A program made the translations under genes and the position numbers. Below are positions 49,001 through 61,591 of a stretch of 64,000 bases of DNA, in pieces. The notes beneath the pieces were generated by a model. The model made no database searches. It was not told where the DNA came from and saw only the letters and a list, made by a program, of their open reading frames with translations. The DNA comes from Artocarpus heterophyllus (taxonomy: Eukaryota > Streptophyta > Magnoliopsida > Rosales > Moraceae). Numbering within the stretch: the first letter of the stretch is position 1; each line of letters begins with the position of its first letter. The stretch is taken from contig CM046354.1 in the NCBI GenBank assembly GCA_025403435.1, forward strand, positions 21,485,467 to 21,549,466, given 5' to 3'.

Positions 49001-49985
49001 TCCATCGCCCATCCAAAGCGTGAAGTCTTCATGTAGTAGACTTCTCATTTCTTTGAAACCTTGCAGAGAAACACAAACATGATTAGTTGCACCGGAATCT
49101 ATGACCTAAATGTCACTGGATTCTTTAAGCAAACAAGTTTCTAAATACAGAAGATCACACCTACCTCCTTTGGAAAGGAAGTCCTTACAATGCTTCTTGA
49201 TATGCCCGACCTTCCCACAGAAGAAGCACTTAAGCTTCTTTGGGTTCTTCTTCTTCTTCTTCTTGCTCCTAGAACTAGTAGGAATAGAAGACTTTTCGTT
49301 CTTGGCCCGTTGCTTCTTTCCATTCCCAGAGTTAGGATTGGAACCAGAAGCAGCTACCATGTTGGCCTCTCCACACGCAGGAGACTCCCTGATCAGTAGT
49401 TCAAACTCCTGTAATTGTTTCATTAATTCTGTCAAGGTCATATCCCGTCTATTGCTTAAATTAAAATGTAACTCTAAACAGAATAAATTCCTTTGACAGA
49501 GTCTCAAAGACCATAGTCATCTGAGTTTCAGCATCGATGTCGGCTCCATTGGTTTGAGCCTCAGCGAGGTAACCCATGACCAACATCATGTGGTCCTTTA
49601 CAGATGTCCCCGGTCTCTGCTTACAGTTAAGAAGTTTTCAAAGCGCCCCTTTCCGCTTTGTTATAGCCTGGCCTCCAAACATATCTTCAAGATTATCCAA
49701 GATCTACTTCGCAGTCTCATAATCCAAATGTTGATCCTACAGCACATTATTCATGCTGGCCATAATATAGCAGCGGGCCTGATCATTAGCATCTTTCCAG
49801 CTATCATACGCTTGGAATTGCTCATTAGTTGAGTCTCCCGTAGGCTCGAGAGGACAAGGGGTTGTCAATACATATTTCAGTTTCTCGAAGGAAAGGACAA
49901 TATCTAGGTTTTGTTTCTAATCATTATAATTCTCTCCGGTTAATAGGTTTTTGTCAAGTATCAATGATGAAAGATTTTTAGACAT
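46059..49985 (-). pseudogene. Copia gag-pol polyprotein of element C, broken
   Basis: Starts at ATG 49985 (MSKNLSSL) and ends at 46059. Order on the minus strand: gag with MTLTELMKQLQEFELLIRES; an intact zinc knuckle CFFCGKVGHIKKHC (49228-49187); protease with VIDSGATNHV; integrase with WHLRHGHINLNKI, QCESCFEGK and HSDVCGPM; reverse transcriptase with SIYGLKQASRSWN and YVDD (47013-47024); RNase H with STMEAEYVAAS and YCDNSAAVA. Frameshifts lie between 49985 and 49507, near 48750 (one T lost from a T run compared with element B) and near 47700. Stops include 49106-49108 just before the protease motif, a double TAGTAG in integrase (48213-48218), one before the first reverse-transcriptase motif (about 47283-47288) and two in the RNase H part. 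Most fit transitions from CAG, CAA or TGG codons. All domains are present, unlike element B. Confidence 0.93.
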
Positions 49986-50944
49986 TTTTAATCTACAATA
50001 AAGAATCATATACCAAATATAAGCAAACATATCATAATAATTTAGTAAGATAACACAATCATGTAAAAAAAACATACAAATGTGTTTATGTGTCAAAACC
50101 TTGAAAATATCATAACCTTACAACGATAATTCTCAACTCAGAGTTCAACAAGCTTCGAGGGGAGTCATGCGAAATTCAATCAGGAACACAAATCCCCTTC
50201 TGATTTATATATGCCATCCAAGACCCATATAATCTAGCATATATTAATAATCGTTTCTTTGGCCATTAATTGTATTGATAGAGGTCCTCGGGGAGGTTAA
50301 TAATAAAATTAATGTGAGTATATAACCATTATTTCAATATTTTATACATGATTTATAATCACCACCTAGGGGTGTGTAACCATAAATCATGCTAAAATAC
50401 CTTATCCTTTTAGAGATCCAATGTGGTACATGATAGAAATCCCTTCCTAGGAGTCGAGACCACCATGTTCTGCCTATGGACCAACGATGGAGGCCTTAGG
50501 TTCTCTCTTCCAAAACCTTCTCCCACTCAATCTTTTGAGATCAAGGTTTTATTTTAAGAACATGCATGAACAATTTTAATATGAGCGGCACTCCCTATTC
50601 TATATGACATGTTATCTATATACATGGCAAATCATATTATAATGCAGACAAGCAAAGCTACAAGCAAAATAATAATAACCGTGATATTATGGCTCCATCC
50701 TAGAGAATAGAAAACTAAGATTACAAGAGAATAATCAAGACATATTATTGATTCTTCATCCTTGAATCCTTAAGCTGTATCCTTCTTCATGTAATGGCCA
50801 TCTTCAAGTCTTCAATCCCGTATGAATCGAATACTTCAAATTTCTGGTCATATCCAAATTTAATGTCTCTCAGAATTGTCCCAAAAAAAAAAAATAAAAC
50901 TGCACTGCAAAAATTGCACATTTTTTAGAAATTTTCCAGCTCTC

Positions 50945-51185
50945 GGTTGGCAGGCCGATTTGGGTGATCGGCCTACCGATCATGCTCCATCTGCCTGTCG
51001 ATCAGGAAGATCGGCCTATCGATCAGGAAGATCGTCCTGCCGACTCATGAAAGATCGACCAGTCGAACTGGAACTTCGGCCTGCCGCTAGAGCCGTCTGA
51101 TTTCTACCCTGTTGACGGTTTGCCAAACCTCACGTTCGGCCTACCGATCTGTAACCATCGGCCTGTCGAACTGGAGGGTTTGGCA
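50945..51185. repeat. GGCAGGCCGA-type motif array in the leader of element C
   Basis: About ten diverged copies (GGCAGGCCGATTT, GATCGGCCTACCGATC, TCGGCCTATCGATC, TTCGGCCTGCCGCT, TTCGGCCTACCGATC, ATCGGCCTGTCGAAC) in both orientations, at the place corresponding to 29135-29330 in element B. Confidence 0.85.
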
Positions 51186-51687
51186 TACCAACTGAGCAGA
51201 AATCACCCATTCTAGAAAATACAATTTTTAATGCAATTCATCAATTTTATTTTCAACAATTCAAAAACATAAAATTAGAGACTCAAGAAATACCTAGAAG
51301 CGCCATCATCAATATTCTAGATCCACCTTCTAGATCCGTCTTATCTGAATAATTATTTAATTACAAAATTTTTACAAATTTAAATTTAAATAACAATTCC
51401 TAGACGGAGATTATAGTCCATCATCTAATTATATAAAAAACTTAGATACATATTCTAACCTCTAAGGAACCATAACCGACATTAATTAATTAATAATTAA
51501 ATAACTATTTAATCAACCATAATTAATTAATGAACATTCACCATATAATCCATGGCAACATATAAAATATATAGAAACCTAGAGTGCCAACTCTCTATAA
51601 AATTAAATTCAAGCATAAGAGAGATTAAGATCACAAAATTTATACATATAACATGATCACAAACTCGTAAATTTGTGTAAAAACCAT

Positions 51688-51700
51688 GGCTCTAATACCA
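51688..51700 (-). promoter_or_regulatory. Primer binding site of element C
   Basis: TGGTATTAGAGCC on the minus strand, one transition from the initiator tRNA-Met site, two bases from the 5' LTR. Confidence 0.88.
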
Positions 51701-51702
51701 AT

Positions 51703-53739
51703 TGTTGAAAAAATAGTGCGCAACAAAATTTTAAAAATTTTATATTAGAGTATTTTTAAAAACACAAGTTTGACATGCTATATGCATAAACTATCCAGAT
51801 CTTACTAACCTTTGTATGTTGAAAAGCTCTCGCAATCTGTGAAGAGAAGTAACGTTCCAAAAGAGCCTTAACCAACTGGTCTTCTTTGCTATTCTCTATC
51901 CACAATTGGAGTAAGTGTGGGCTCACACATACAGCTCTTCCACCAGGTGACTCTCCTTCCAACCAATTGAGAGAACCCAAAGCAAGTGTTCGTGATTTGT
52001 GAACAAGAGCTCTCAGGGAGTTTTCAGATGCTCACCAATAGAGTATCACTCTTAATCTCTTAACTAATCTTAGTAACTCTTAAGACTTACTCCCTTTATA
52101 TAGAGGTTGGGCCTAGGGTCATTCCTTATAAGATTAGGTCTCAAAAACTCGAAATAGAATCAAGTTTGGATCAATATCTGATAAGATCCGCATGGAAACA
52201 AGTAATCTTATCCTTCGCTCATCGGCAGGCCGAACATCTTGATCGGCAGACCGAACATCTTGATCGGCAAGCCGAACACATGGATCGGCAAGCCGAACTG
52301 CCAAATAAAAATCTAGCGAATCTTTTATTTTTCACCCGATATTCTATAAGATAAAGTCTCAGTTTTAATTCAAATAACCCAATAGAGAAGTTATCTGATC
52401 AAAACAACTTTATCTAGATAATCTCTAAGAACATAAATCAATTTCCAATAATTCTACAAGTTTATCTTGATCTAATTTTATCCAAAAATTAAATCAACCA
52501 ATAAACATACAAGAATTATTCGATCCTAATAATTCAACAGGTTTATCTTGAATTATTTTTTTGTGATAAAATTAATTCAAACGATAAACAGACATGAATT
52601 ATCTGATTCTTCTAAATTTTAAACCAATCTGATAAATTCGACATAAGTCACCAATTATTGAAAAAGCATGCCATATCATTACAGGATGTTGTGAGCTAGC
52701 AAAGGGGACCAAATGGATCTATATAGTTTAAGCTCCCGATAATTATGAAACCCAATATCCCAGATATATATTTCATAATTATCAACTCCAACGCTACTCT
52801 ACTAAAAGCTTGGAGCTGCACTCTCAAACTACATAGAATTACGAAGGCTGTATAGCTAAGTCTCCATGACATATCATAGTGTATCATATCCCCATACGAT
52901 AATCTATAACCGGCTTAATGACAAGTTCTATCTTACCTTCCCGATTATTTTTATCTTACGTTTTATTATCTCACCATAAAAAAACTTACCATCCAAAGAC
53001 AATATACCATTCGGTTACACCTATGTATTCAAATGGTTGAGCCCTCCACTTTTTCAATTACAGGATAACACATATAAGAGGATATCCCTACTCCTAAAGA
53101 AGAACTATGGATTCCATATCTATGAATAACAAGTCTATGTTATCAAGAGTCATGCCTCCAACGTACAAGCATGCATACCATTATTAAGATATAGGTGTCA
53201 CCCTTTGGTACATCAAAAGACACAAGTCAAGACAACAGGCCTACTATTCATCTTAAGATTAAGTTACAATACAAATGTTTGTCTAAAGTGAAGTGATTTG
53301 CCGAGACAAAATTATTAATCTAAATCAATTCACTTTATGTCTCGATCCAACATATCGTCACCTATGACAACGTGCCAATGTTTCTATTCACGAAGTCCAC
53401 CTCCGATGATCAAGATAAACCATCTCCCAATAAGGATATAGATAACATAACAATCTTTACATGAATAGAGCGCCCAACTTTATTCTCTCGATTGTGGATC
53501 TTATGATATAGATCATCACTTTAATAATCGTGTCTTCTGCATAATCTATCCATCATATGCCTAATTCTTAAAGGTTTAGACTGACAGTCTTAGACTATAG
53601 TTTGCTTAACATACATTCAACAAATATGAACATAAAGAGGACAAGATTTGGTATATAAATAATGAATAAATTCTTTATTGATAAAAATGTCTCCAAGAAC
53701 ATATTACACTTTTACTCCTTAGGGCATACATGTCTAACA
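51703..53739 (-). repeat. 5' LTR of element C (2,037 bp)
   Basis: TG...CA ends on both strands. Includes four regularly spaced ATCGGCAGGCCGAAC-type units at about 52220-52300, roughly 20 bp apart. Confidence 0.93.
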
Positions 53740-53744
53740 AAAAC

Positions 53745-55145
53745 AATTTACCAAGACTAATCAAATAGCCAGCCATCATCTCATGCAATGCTAGCTTCAT
53801 CGCGCAATCCAAGTCATGCGTTTCAATCCAAGTCACCAAACCAAAGGCCACGAATTGTCCATCCCGTACTAGCGCCACGCTAGATTACCTACAAAAACAA
53901 GCATAGTGAAGAATGCATATCATGCAAAAAAAGGAAGAAAAAATTGATTCTTTCAATTGCATCCATGTAGTATGCAACATATGGATGAAGAAAAAAAATA
54001 AAATAATAAAATAATAAAAATAAAATATTTGAATAGTAAAAATCCTTTACTATATAGAGCCTCCCTTGCCATACAATTCACATGTTCATTCTTGGGCATT
54101 TTCCCTCTCTTGTCTTTTCCTTTCAACTGTTGAGTCTTTGATGCAGCAATACTCCTCTTAGGGAGTAGATGTTGTTAGGGTACTCCCCTTACCCCACTTT
54201 CAACATTAAAATAATGCCTAAATTAGTGTAGAAAGTTTAGTGAGGCAAAGAGATAATCTTGTATGCATAGTACTCTGGTATAGATTTTAACATTATATCT
54301 ACTTTGTAATGTTTATATTTTTATGGAATAAATTATATTTTCTATGTTTTTAGTAATTATTGTTAATGTTGTTATGCTGCCTAATTCTTGTATAAATTTA
54401 GTTATGCTTTCTTTATGTAATTTAATTGTGTTGCATAGTTAATATTTATAATACTAAAATCATGTCATTTTGTTAAGTTGAGTTTTTGCTACATTATAGA
54501 CATGAACTGACACAATAAATACTTAGTAATACTTGATTTATTGTCGACGGAGGATGGCATAGTGTATTCCTAAACTATTTAATAAGACGAGGTTCTGTTG
54601 GAATTAACGTAATAATTAATTCTATTTTAAATATATTAATTTTAATTTGTTATTATCTTTTCTATCTTAAAATTGTGTTAATTTTAATTGTAGTGATAGC
54701 GGTTATAATTTTCCTGGTTAGTACACTAAATCATTAGTGAAAGATGATTATTTTGCTACTTTTTATAAGAAAACCCTTACTACATTATAACTTGTTATAT
54801 TGTCACTTTAGGCTAACTTATAAAAATAGTAATTGTGCTTGCAATTAATAGGAGAAGATATAATAAATTAGATGATTTACATAGTTATTTAGAGTTAAAA
54901 TTTTATACCAATTACGAAACATACAAGGGATTCTAAAAAATTTACCATTTTAATTTTATGTTTTAAAATCTAATTTTAAAATTCTCAAAAATATTTGTTT
55001 TCTTTTTAAGGTTTGTTTTGAAAAATCCCTTTCCACTTCAAATCAAATATTTTCAATTTTTTAAATACTTACCTCCCTTTGGATACAACAACTTTTCTTT
55101 ACTATAAACGTTCGCGTTTAAATAATCATTTTGAGTGATACATCA
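53745..55145 (+). repeat. Element D 5' LTR, right part
   Basis: Continues the LTR interrupted at 44005. TATA-like ACTATATAGAG near 54048, ends GATACATCA. Confidence 0.88.
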
Positions 55146-55153
55146 AAAAAATT

Positions 55154-55171
55154 TGGCATTGCTGCCAGGGA
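55154..55171 (+). promoter_or_regulatory. Decayed primer binding site, tRNA-Asp type
   Basis: TGGCATTGCTGCCAGGGA matches TGGCGCCGTTGCCGGGGA (the tRNA-Asp site of Athila-like elements) at 13 of 18 bases; all five differences are transitions and four are C-to-T or G-to-A. Confidence 0.7.
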
Positions 55172-58100
55172 GGTGCTATCACTTTATCAGACTGCTAAAT
55201 TAAGAGGAAAATGGGTAAGTGATCTATTCTTATCCTTTGTAAATATTATTTCAATTATTTTCATGTTTTAATTAGTATGTCTATTATTCAAAAAATCTAA
55301 AAGTTAAAAAAAAAAAAGATGAATGCTTTTCACTCATTATTTTACTCATTCTGGATAAAGAAAAGCTTAGCATCTTGTCTTTTGTTTTTGTAAGTATAGG
55401 TAATCTCAAAATTTTTGGATTCTATCAAAAGGCCCACTGTTGGGACTCGAGCCCATGACCACAACGCTAAAACCCTTGCCAAAAAAAGTTGGGAATTCTA
55501 AGTGTGTTTGGTGTGACCCTCTAACGATTTGGTAATTCGATTAATTTAGCATTATTCGACTTGAATTTTTTTCAAAATAAAAAAAATGTTTTGTGAAATT
55601 CATCAACATTTCAAAAACACTTGAACCATTTTATAGTGCTTGGTGGAGGTATAAAGGCTTGTTAGATAAATACCCTTACCATGGTCTTTCTAGGAATATC
55701 TATTAGAAGTTTTCATAGATAGTTTAAGTCTTGAAATAAGAAATTGAGTAGAGAGAGAAGATGGTACCTTTACTTTTTACCAACAAACTGTTGACAAAGA
55801 CTATTTCATAATAGAAAACATGACCAAATTTGATTATTGGATGAAAAATAGAAGAAACTTCGTACCTCTACTTTTTACCAACAAACTGTTGACAAAGACT
55901 ATTTCATAATAGAAGACATGACCAAATTTGATTATTGGATGAAAAATAGAAGAAACTATATAAGAAGAGAGAATAATTTAGAACCTTGGCCTAACGCCCA
56001 AACTTCAAAACTATCCTATCAACCTAAAAATTCTTTAGGAAATCTGAAAAAGAAAAGTTTGGAGGAAACCTTAGTAGAGTTTATAGAAATCATGGAAAGA
56101 ATCTCAGAAAATTTATCAAAAAATTGAGAGAATTGTGAAAAGACCAAGAGGAAATGAAACTACTTTGTGCCAATTAGTGGCAAAGGTTAAACAAAAAAAC
56201 CATTCTTGTCAAACATACCTTAGTACATTGTCACTTAGAAAAACCTATTGAGCTAAGCAATCTCTTGTGTTGTTTGAAGAAGATTCTTTAGGTGAGTAAG
56301 AAAAGCTTACCTAACCATAGAAGAGGAGCATTTGGAACCTACATATTTTGAGGAACAAACGTTAGGAGACGAATGTGAGGAAGAAAAATAAGACTTAGCT
56401 GTAGAAAACGAACAATCATCACCTTTAGTTTTAGGTTCTCAACCTTAATTGCCACAGGAGTTGACCAAAAGACCATTCTTACTAAGTTCCTATGTGGCCA
56501 CCACCTCCTCCACTTCTTCTAGCATCGTTTTATGGGCTTACCAAGAACGTAAAATGAGCCCAAGTCTCACAAATTTAAATATTTTACATTTTGCTAATCT
56601 TGAGGGCATGTTTACACAAGACCCATATGTGATGTCTTTTGATCCTTACTATGAAAAGATGCCGCTCTTTGATGGCTCTCCACTAGGAGAAGAGTTAAAG
56701 AAATATGTGCTGGATTTAGAGCATCAAAAGATAGGAAAACTCTTTCAAAGTAATATCATTACTTTTTCTCTTTTGTAATATATTTTTTGTGTTGTTTTCT
56801 GCCATTTTAAATTTCTTTTAAAAATTTTAAAAAATGTTGAAATTTATTTTGAAAATTTAAAATGAAGGCTTAAAATTAATTTTTTTTTTAGAGTGGCTGA
56901 GTTATGGAGTTAACCTATTTTTAATTTTCTCTCGAGATGCGTTCTAATGGGTTTAATTTTGTAAATACGATTTTTTTGGATTTTTGAATAAATTTTCAAT
57001 AAAAAAATGTGTGCTTTGATTTCGCATTTTAAATTTTGTTTAAAAAAAGAAAAAAAAATTTGAAATTAAATCACATAATAATTCATTCAAAATTACTAAG
57101 ATTAAAGAGGATGTGGTCATTATGATTAGTAAGTATTCTGTACTTGCAGCCTCTTGAAATGTGTTTTGAAGAATTTGAAAAGTGATTTTAATTTTCAAAC
57201 AAAAAAATAAGGTCTTTAGAATCTGACTTTAAAAGACCTAGTTTGTAATATATTGTTGTGTGTTTAGTTCGATTTGTTAAGTTTGTTGCAGATCATCTTT
57301 GTAGCTATATTGATTCTAGTAATATCTTTGTTGCTTCCACTATTTTTTATACATTTGGTACAACGTATTATTTAGATTGGGGGGAGAGGGTTGTGCGTCA
57401 CTGTTGTGCGAAATTGTGCAATTTTTTTTTTTGCTCACTTTTTTCAATTTTTACTCTAGATTTTGCTTGTTTTGTAAAAATTTTTCGTTTTTGTAAGTCA
57501 TAAAATTAAAAAAAATTAAAAAATGTTTTGTAATTATTGGTTTCTTTGTAATTAATGTGTTATTATTTTGTTGTGATCTTTGAATTTCATACTAATGTAA
57601 TGTCATTTTTATATTCTTTGAATTATCTAACTTTACGGACTCTTAAAACTTCGGTTTTCTTTAACATTTTTATATGTTTATTTTTTAAAATGTTTGTAAG
57701 CCATTCTTTTCATACACACACATACTTTTTAATGTTTAATTATGGTGGTAAATCAAAGCTATGAATATTTAAGTTTTGTTATTTTGTGAAGATGAACAAT
57801 TAAAGCCAGTAGCATTTTTAAAATTAACTAATTAATAAATAAATTAAATAATAATAAAAATAAAAAAGAAAAAGAAATTGTAAATAAATGAAGTGTATAA
57901 TTATGTAAATTAATAAATAAGATTGGATAAATTTGGTTTCGTAGCCTCTTTAACTTGAGTAAGTAAGTTCTAAAGGGTGCTTCAACACCTAGTACTTTAT
58001 ACTAACTATTCTAGAAGTTACTGACCCAAATCTCATTAAATAGGTTATGGAGAAAGCTTAAGGGAGCCAAACATTGCACTATCTATAGTTATAAAGTTTG

Positions 58101-58457
58101 TTTAATTTTTGTATGCATTTGTGTTTTATGTTTTTGTTCTTAATTGTTCTAATAAATAAATTTAAAGTATTGATGCCTACATGAGTGATTTGAATCAAAA
58201 TATCATAGCAATTTTATTCATAGTTTTTTATGAAACTTCATAATTATTTATTAACCCTTTTTGTACTAAGTCTGGTTTATTTATATTTTGTTAAATAGCA
58301 TATAATTTGTTCAAATAAAATTATTGTTTTGTTAGTCTATTTAGTTATGTGAGTCAAATTATAGTCAAATGCTCTGCATTATGTGAATATTCATTAGGTC
58401 ATTTCAAAATTTTATCACTTCAATTATTAGGGACTAACAATAAGCTGGTTAGGGGTG
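55172..58457 (+). other. Interior of element D, no retroelement enzyme
   Basis: AT-rich. It contains a 98-bp tandem duplication (55764-55959). Open frames 55918-56127 and 56449-56778 encode charged sequences (one reads SLEETLVEFIEIMERI, vaguely like gypsy gag) without a convincing family. A purine run GGGGGGAGAGGG lies near 57380. At about 55440-55462 the complement of GGTCATGGGCTCGAGTCCC resembles a tRNA-derived SINE B box. The stretch just before the 3' LTR reads GGTTAGGGGTG and may be the polypurine tract. Confidence 0.5.
55764..55959 (+). repeat. 98-bp tandem duplication in element D
   Basis: Two nearly identical copies (55764-55861 and 55862-55959), sharing TACCAACAAACTGTTGACAA and ATTGGATGAAAAATAGAAG. 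Confidence 0.9.
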
Positions 58458-60601
58458 TGATGTGACTATAAAAATGCACATTTCTTGAAGATAAATATCA
58501 TTATTTTGCATTAATATTTCTCATTAAATCCCCTAATTAATAGCATTTTTGTGTTAATAAGTATTTTTGTATCTTAGTATGTAAATGTATTTAAAAATAT
58601 ATTTTTAATGTATTTTTATGTTTGATAATATGTTTGGTAATTTTTAGAGTCGTTTTAGTGAGTTAAATATGTATTTAGCTTGTAAATAATTAAAATAGTA
58701 AAAATAATATGTGGTAATTTTATTTTGAGTCTTATAGTATTTGTAAATAAGTTTTTAGTTTTTAAATATCTTTTATTATATTTTTAGTCATTTCTAAAAA
58801 TATTTTTGAGTCTTAAACAATATATCTATTAAGGTTTATCAAAGTTTCTAAAGGTGTATTTTGTGTGTTTTATTATAAATAAATAATTTTAAAATTATTG
58901 TAAATATTTTATTTGTTAAATAATTAATTTTATTGCTTTTGTTAATTTTACATTTAACATCTAGAGGAAAATGGAGCAAAACGGCGTAAAAATGGGAAAA
59001 AAAAAAGAACCCCAAATGCACAAGAAATCAGAAAAAATTTAAATTTTAAAAGAAATGACACATGGCAGCGTGAGAATCATCGGATCGTGCCACCGAATCA
59101 ATCTGAACCATCTACATGTCGCCAGCTATCCTCCACTGCCTCATGTTAGTCTTCGAATTGAGTGCGGCCTCATCTATGTGCATTTGTCCTCCGAGCCATC
59201 GAATGACTTACCAAGAGTAATCTAATGGCTAGCCTTCAGCTTACGTGGCCCCAATATTCTTCTCGCAATCCGAGCCTTGCATTTCAATCCAAGTCAGCAA
59301 TCCAAAGACTATAAATAGTCCGTCCCCGAATTGGTACTACATCAGATTAACTGCAAAAACAAGCACAGTGAATAACGCATATAATGTAAGGAAAGGAAGA
59401 AAAAAAATTGTTTCTTTCAATTGCATCCACGTAGGATGCAACCAAAGGGCATATAAAAGAATAAATAATAATAAGAATAATAACAAAAATAATAATAACA
59501 ACAACAACAACAACAACAAAAACAAAATATTTGCTTACTAAAAATCTTTTACTATATATAGCCCTCTTGCCATACCATTCTCACAATCATTCTTGGCCAT
59601 TTATCCTCTCTTGTCTTTTCCTTTCAAAGACTCAACCGTACCCTTTTTAGGGAGGAGATGCTGTTAAGGTACTCCCCCGACCTTGTAGAAAGTTTGGTGA
59701 GGTAAAGAGATGATATTGTATGCATAGTATTTTGGTATAGATTTTAACTCGATATCTGGTTTGTAATGTTTATATTTTATGGAATAAATTAAATTTTTTG
59801 TGTTTTTAGTAATTATTGTTAATGTTGTTATGCTACCCAATTCTTACGTAAATGCAGTCATGCTCTCTTTATGTAATATAATTTTGTTGCATAATTAATA
59901 TTAATAATACTAAAATCATGTTTGTTTATTAAGTTAAGTTTTTACTGTAGTATAGATATGAACTGGCATAGTACATGCATGGTAATACTTGATTCATTAT
60001 CGACAGAGGATAGCATAGTGTATTCTTAAACTATTTAATAACACGAGGTTCCGCTAGAATTAACGCAATAATTTATTCTATTTAAATATATTAATTTTAA
60101 TTTATTATTATCTTCTCTATCTCAAAATTATATTACTTATAATTGTAATAACAACGGTTATAATTTTCATAGTTAGTGTTCCAAATCATTAGAGAGAGAT
60201 GATTATTTTGCTATTTTTTATAAGAAAACCATTACTATATTATAGCTTGTTATATTGTCGCTTTAGGTTGATTTATAGAAATAGTAATTATGCTTGCAAT
60301 TAACAAGAGAAGATATAATAAACAAATGATTTAGATAATTATTTAGGGTTAAATTCTATACCAGTTACAAAATATACAAGGGATTCTTAAAGTTTTACCA
60401 TATTAATTTTATTTTTTAAACTCTTATTTTTAAATTCTCAAAATATTTGTTTTTTTTTTTTTTTAGTTTTGTTTTGAAAAATCACTTTCTACTTTAAACC
60501 GAACATTTTTAATCTTTCAAATACCCACGTCTTTGTGGATATGACAACCTTTCTATACTACAAATGTCTATGTTTAAAGAATCATTTTAGGCGATACAGC
60601 A
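58458..60601 (+). repeat. Element D 3' LTR (2,144 bp)
   Basis: Starts TGATGTGACTA, ends GATACAGCA, then AGTCC. TATATATAG near 59554; an (AAT)n/(AAC)n microsatellite at about 59464-59522. This uninterrupted copy shows what the 5' LTR looked like before element C inserted. Confidence 0.88.
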
Positions 60602-60606
60602 AGTCC

Positions 60607-61591
60607 TTAAACAATGCATGTTATCTTACTTTGATCCTTGATGTTTTCTTTTTGATGTCAAACAAGTTTGGGATTTTTTATATACATAGTTTTCGTCCCT
60701 TTGGTATATAGTGTTTATTATAGGACAAAATAGAATGAGAAAACATACATAGCTTATCAGGGAATTAAAAGAAATAAAATAATTTAAAAGTAAGCATATA
60801 TAAAAAAAATGTATTAAAAGGAAAAAAGAAAAGTAAATTTGGAAAAACTGTACATAACCTAGTTATTTTATTTTATTTTATTTTTTGCTTTCTTTGTCTT
60901 TTTACTGTTTGTGTCTCTTTGAATGTAATTTAAAACTAATTTTACTAGTATATTTTATTTTTTTTATAAATATGTTTTTATAAAGAAGTTCTAAATTTCT
61001 AATAGGTTTAATTAAAAAAGAAAAAAAAATCAAATAGATTCTTTGTTTGAGGTAAATTATCAATTCCCAATTTATACTTACCCTCTTTTATTTATATAAA
61101 AAATCAAATAATGACAACCACATCATACAAAATTCTATAATGTTGTTGTCCTCATAAAAAGAATTTTTTTATTAATAATGCACTTTCTTTTGTTATGATT
61201 TAGTGTTTTTATTTTTATTTTTTTTTGTAAATTTAACATTAAATAAGAGAAAGATATAATAAGAACTAAAAGTATAACTATGGGTACGAACATAGCCCAA
61301 GCACTTTATGGGCATGACTCATTAATAAATAGGCTATGAGCTGGCTTGACGCCACAAAAATTAACTAGGTCAGATTTAGCACGGCATGATAAATAAATGA
61401 GTAGGCCTAAGCACGTTACGCTTAGGCCTAAATTCAACGGGCTGGATCGGGCCAGGCCAACCCATTTAACATCTCTATCCCTTTGTGAAAGAAATGGTGG
61501 CAAAGAGCAAGAGCATTTACTCATCTTAGTTATTAATATTTTAACTTTTTTTTAATATCTAAAATTAATAGAATGTAATTGAGAAACAAAT
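60607..61591. other. Intergenic, AT-rich
   Basis: No gene recognised. A GC-richer patch at 61270-61480 (GGGCTGGATCGGGCCAGGCC) resembles dispersed plant repeat debris but has no clear ends. Confidence 0.5.

Larger units (their letters stand above)
44006..53739 (-). mobile_element. Copia retrotransposon C, full length (9,734 bp), nested in D
   Basis: Minus-oriented element with two complete LTRs (44006-46020 as 3' LTR, 51703-53739 as 5' LTR), a primer site two bases from the 5' LTR, a purine tract touching the 3' LTR, and AAAAC at 44001-44005 and 53740-53744. The outer base pair of the 3' LTR is TA rather than TG on the plus strand (one transition). LTR copies differ visibly more than those of element A (around 10 percent by eye), so it is older. 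The polyprotein is broken by stops and frameshifts. Confidence 0.95.
43248..60601 (+). mobile_element. Gypsy-like LTR element D, short-bodied, split by element C
   Basis: The 5' LTR is 43248-44005 plus 53745-55145 and the 3' LTR 58458-60601, each about 2.15 kb and of the same family as the solo LTR. AGTCC lies on both outer sides (43243-43247, 60602-60606). A primer-site-like sequence for tRNA-Asp follows the 5' LTR. Without the inserted element C the element is about 7.6 kb, with only 3.3 kb of interior and no recognisable protease, reverse transcriptase or integrase. The long LTR and primer site suggest an Athila-like origin (inference); the structure is that of a non-autonomous (LARD-like) derivative. 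Confidence 0.85.
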
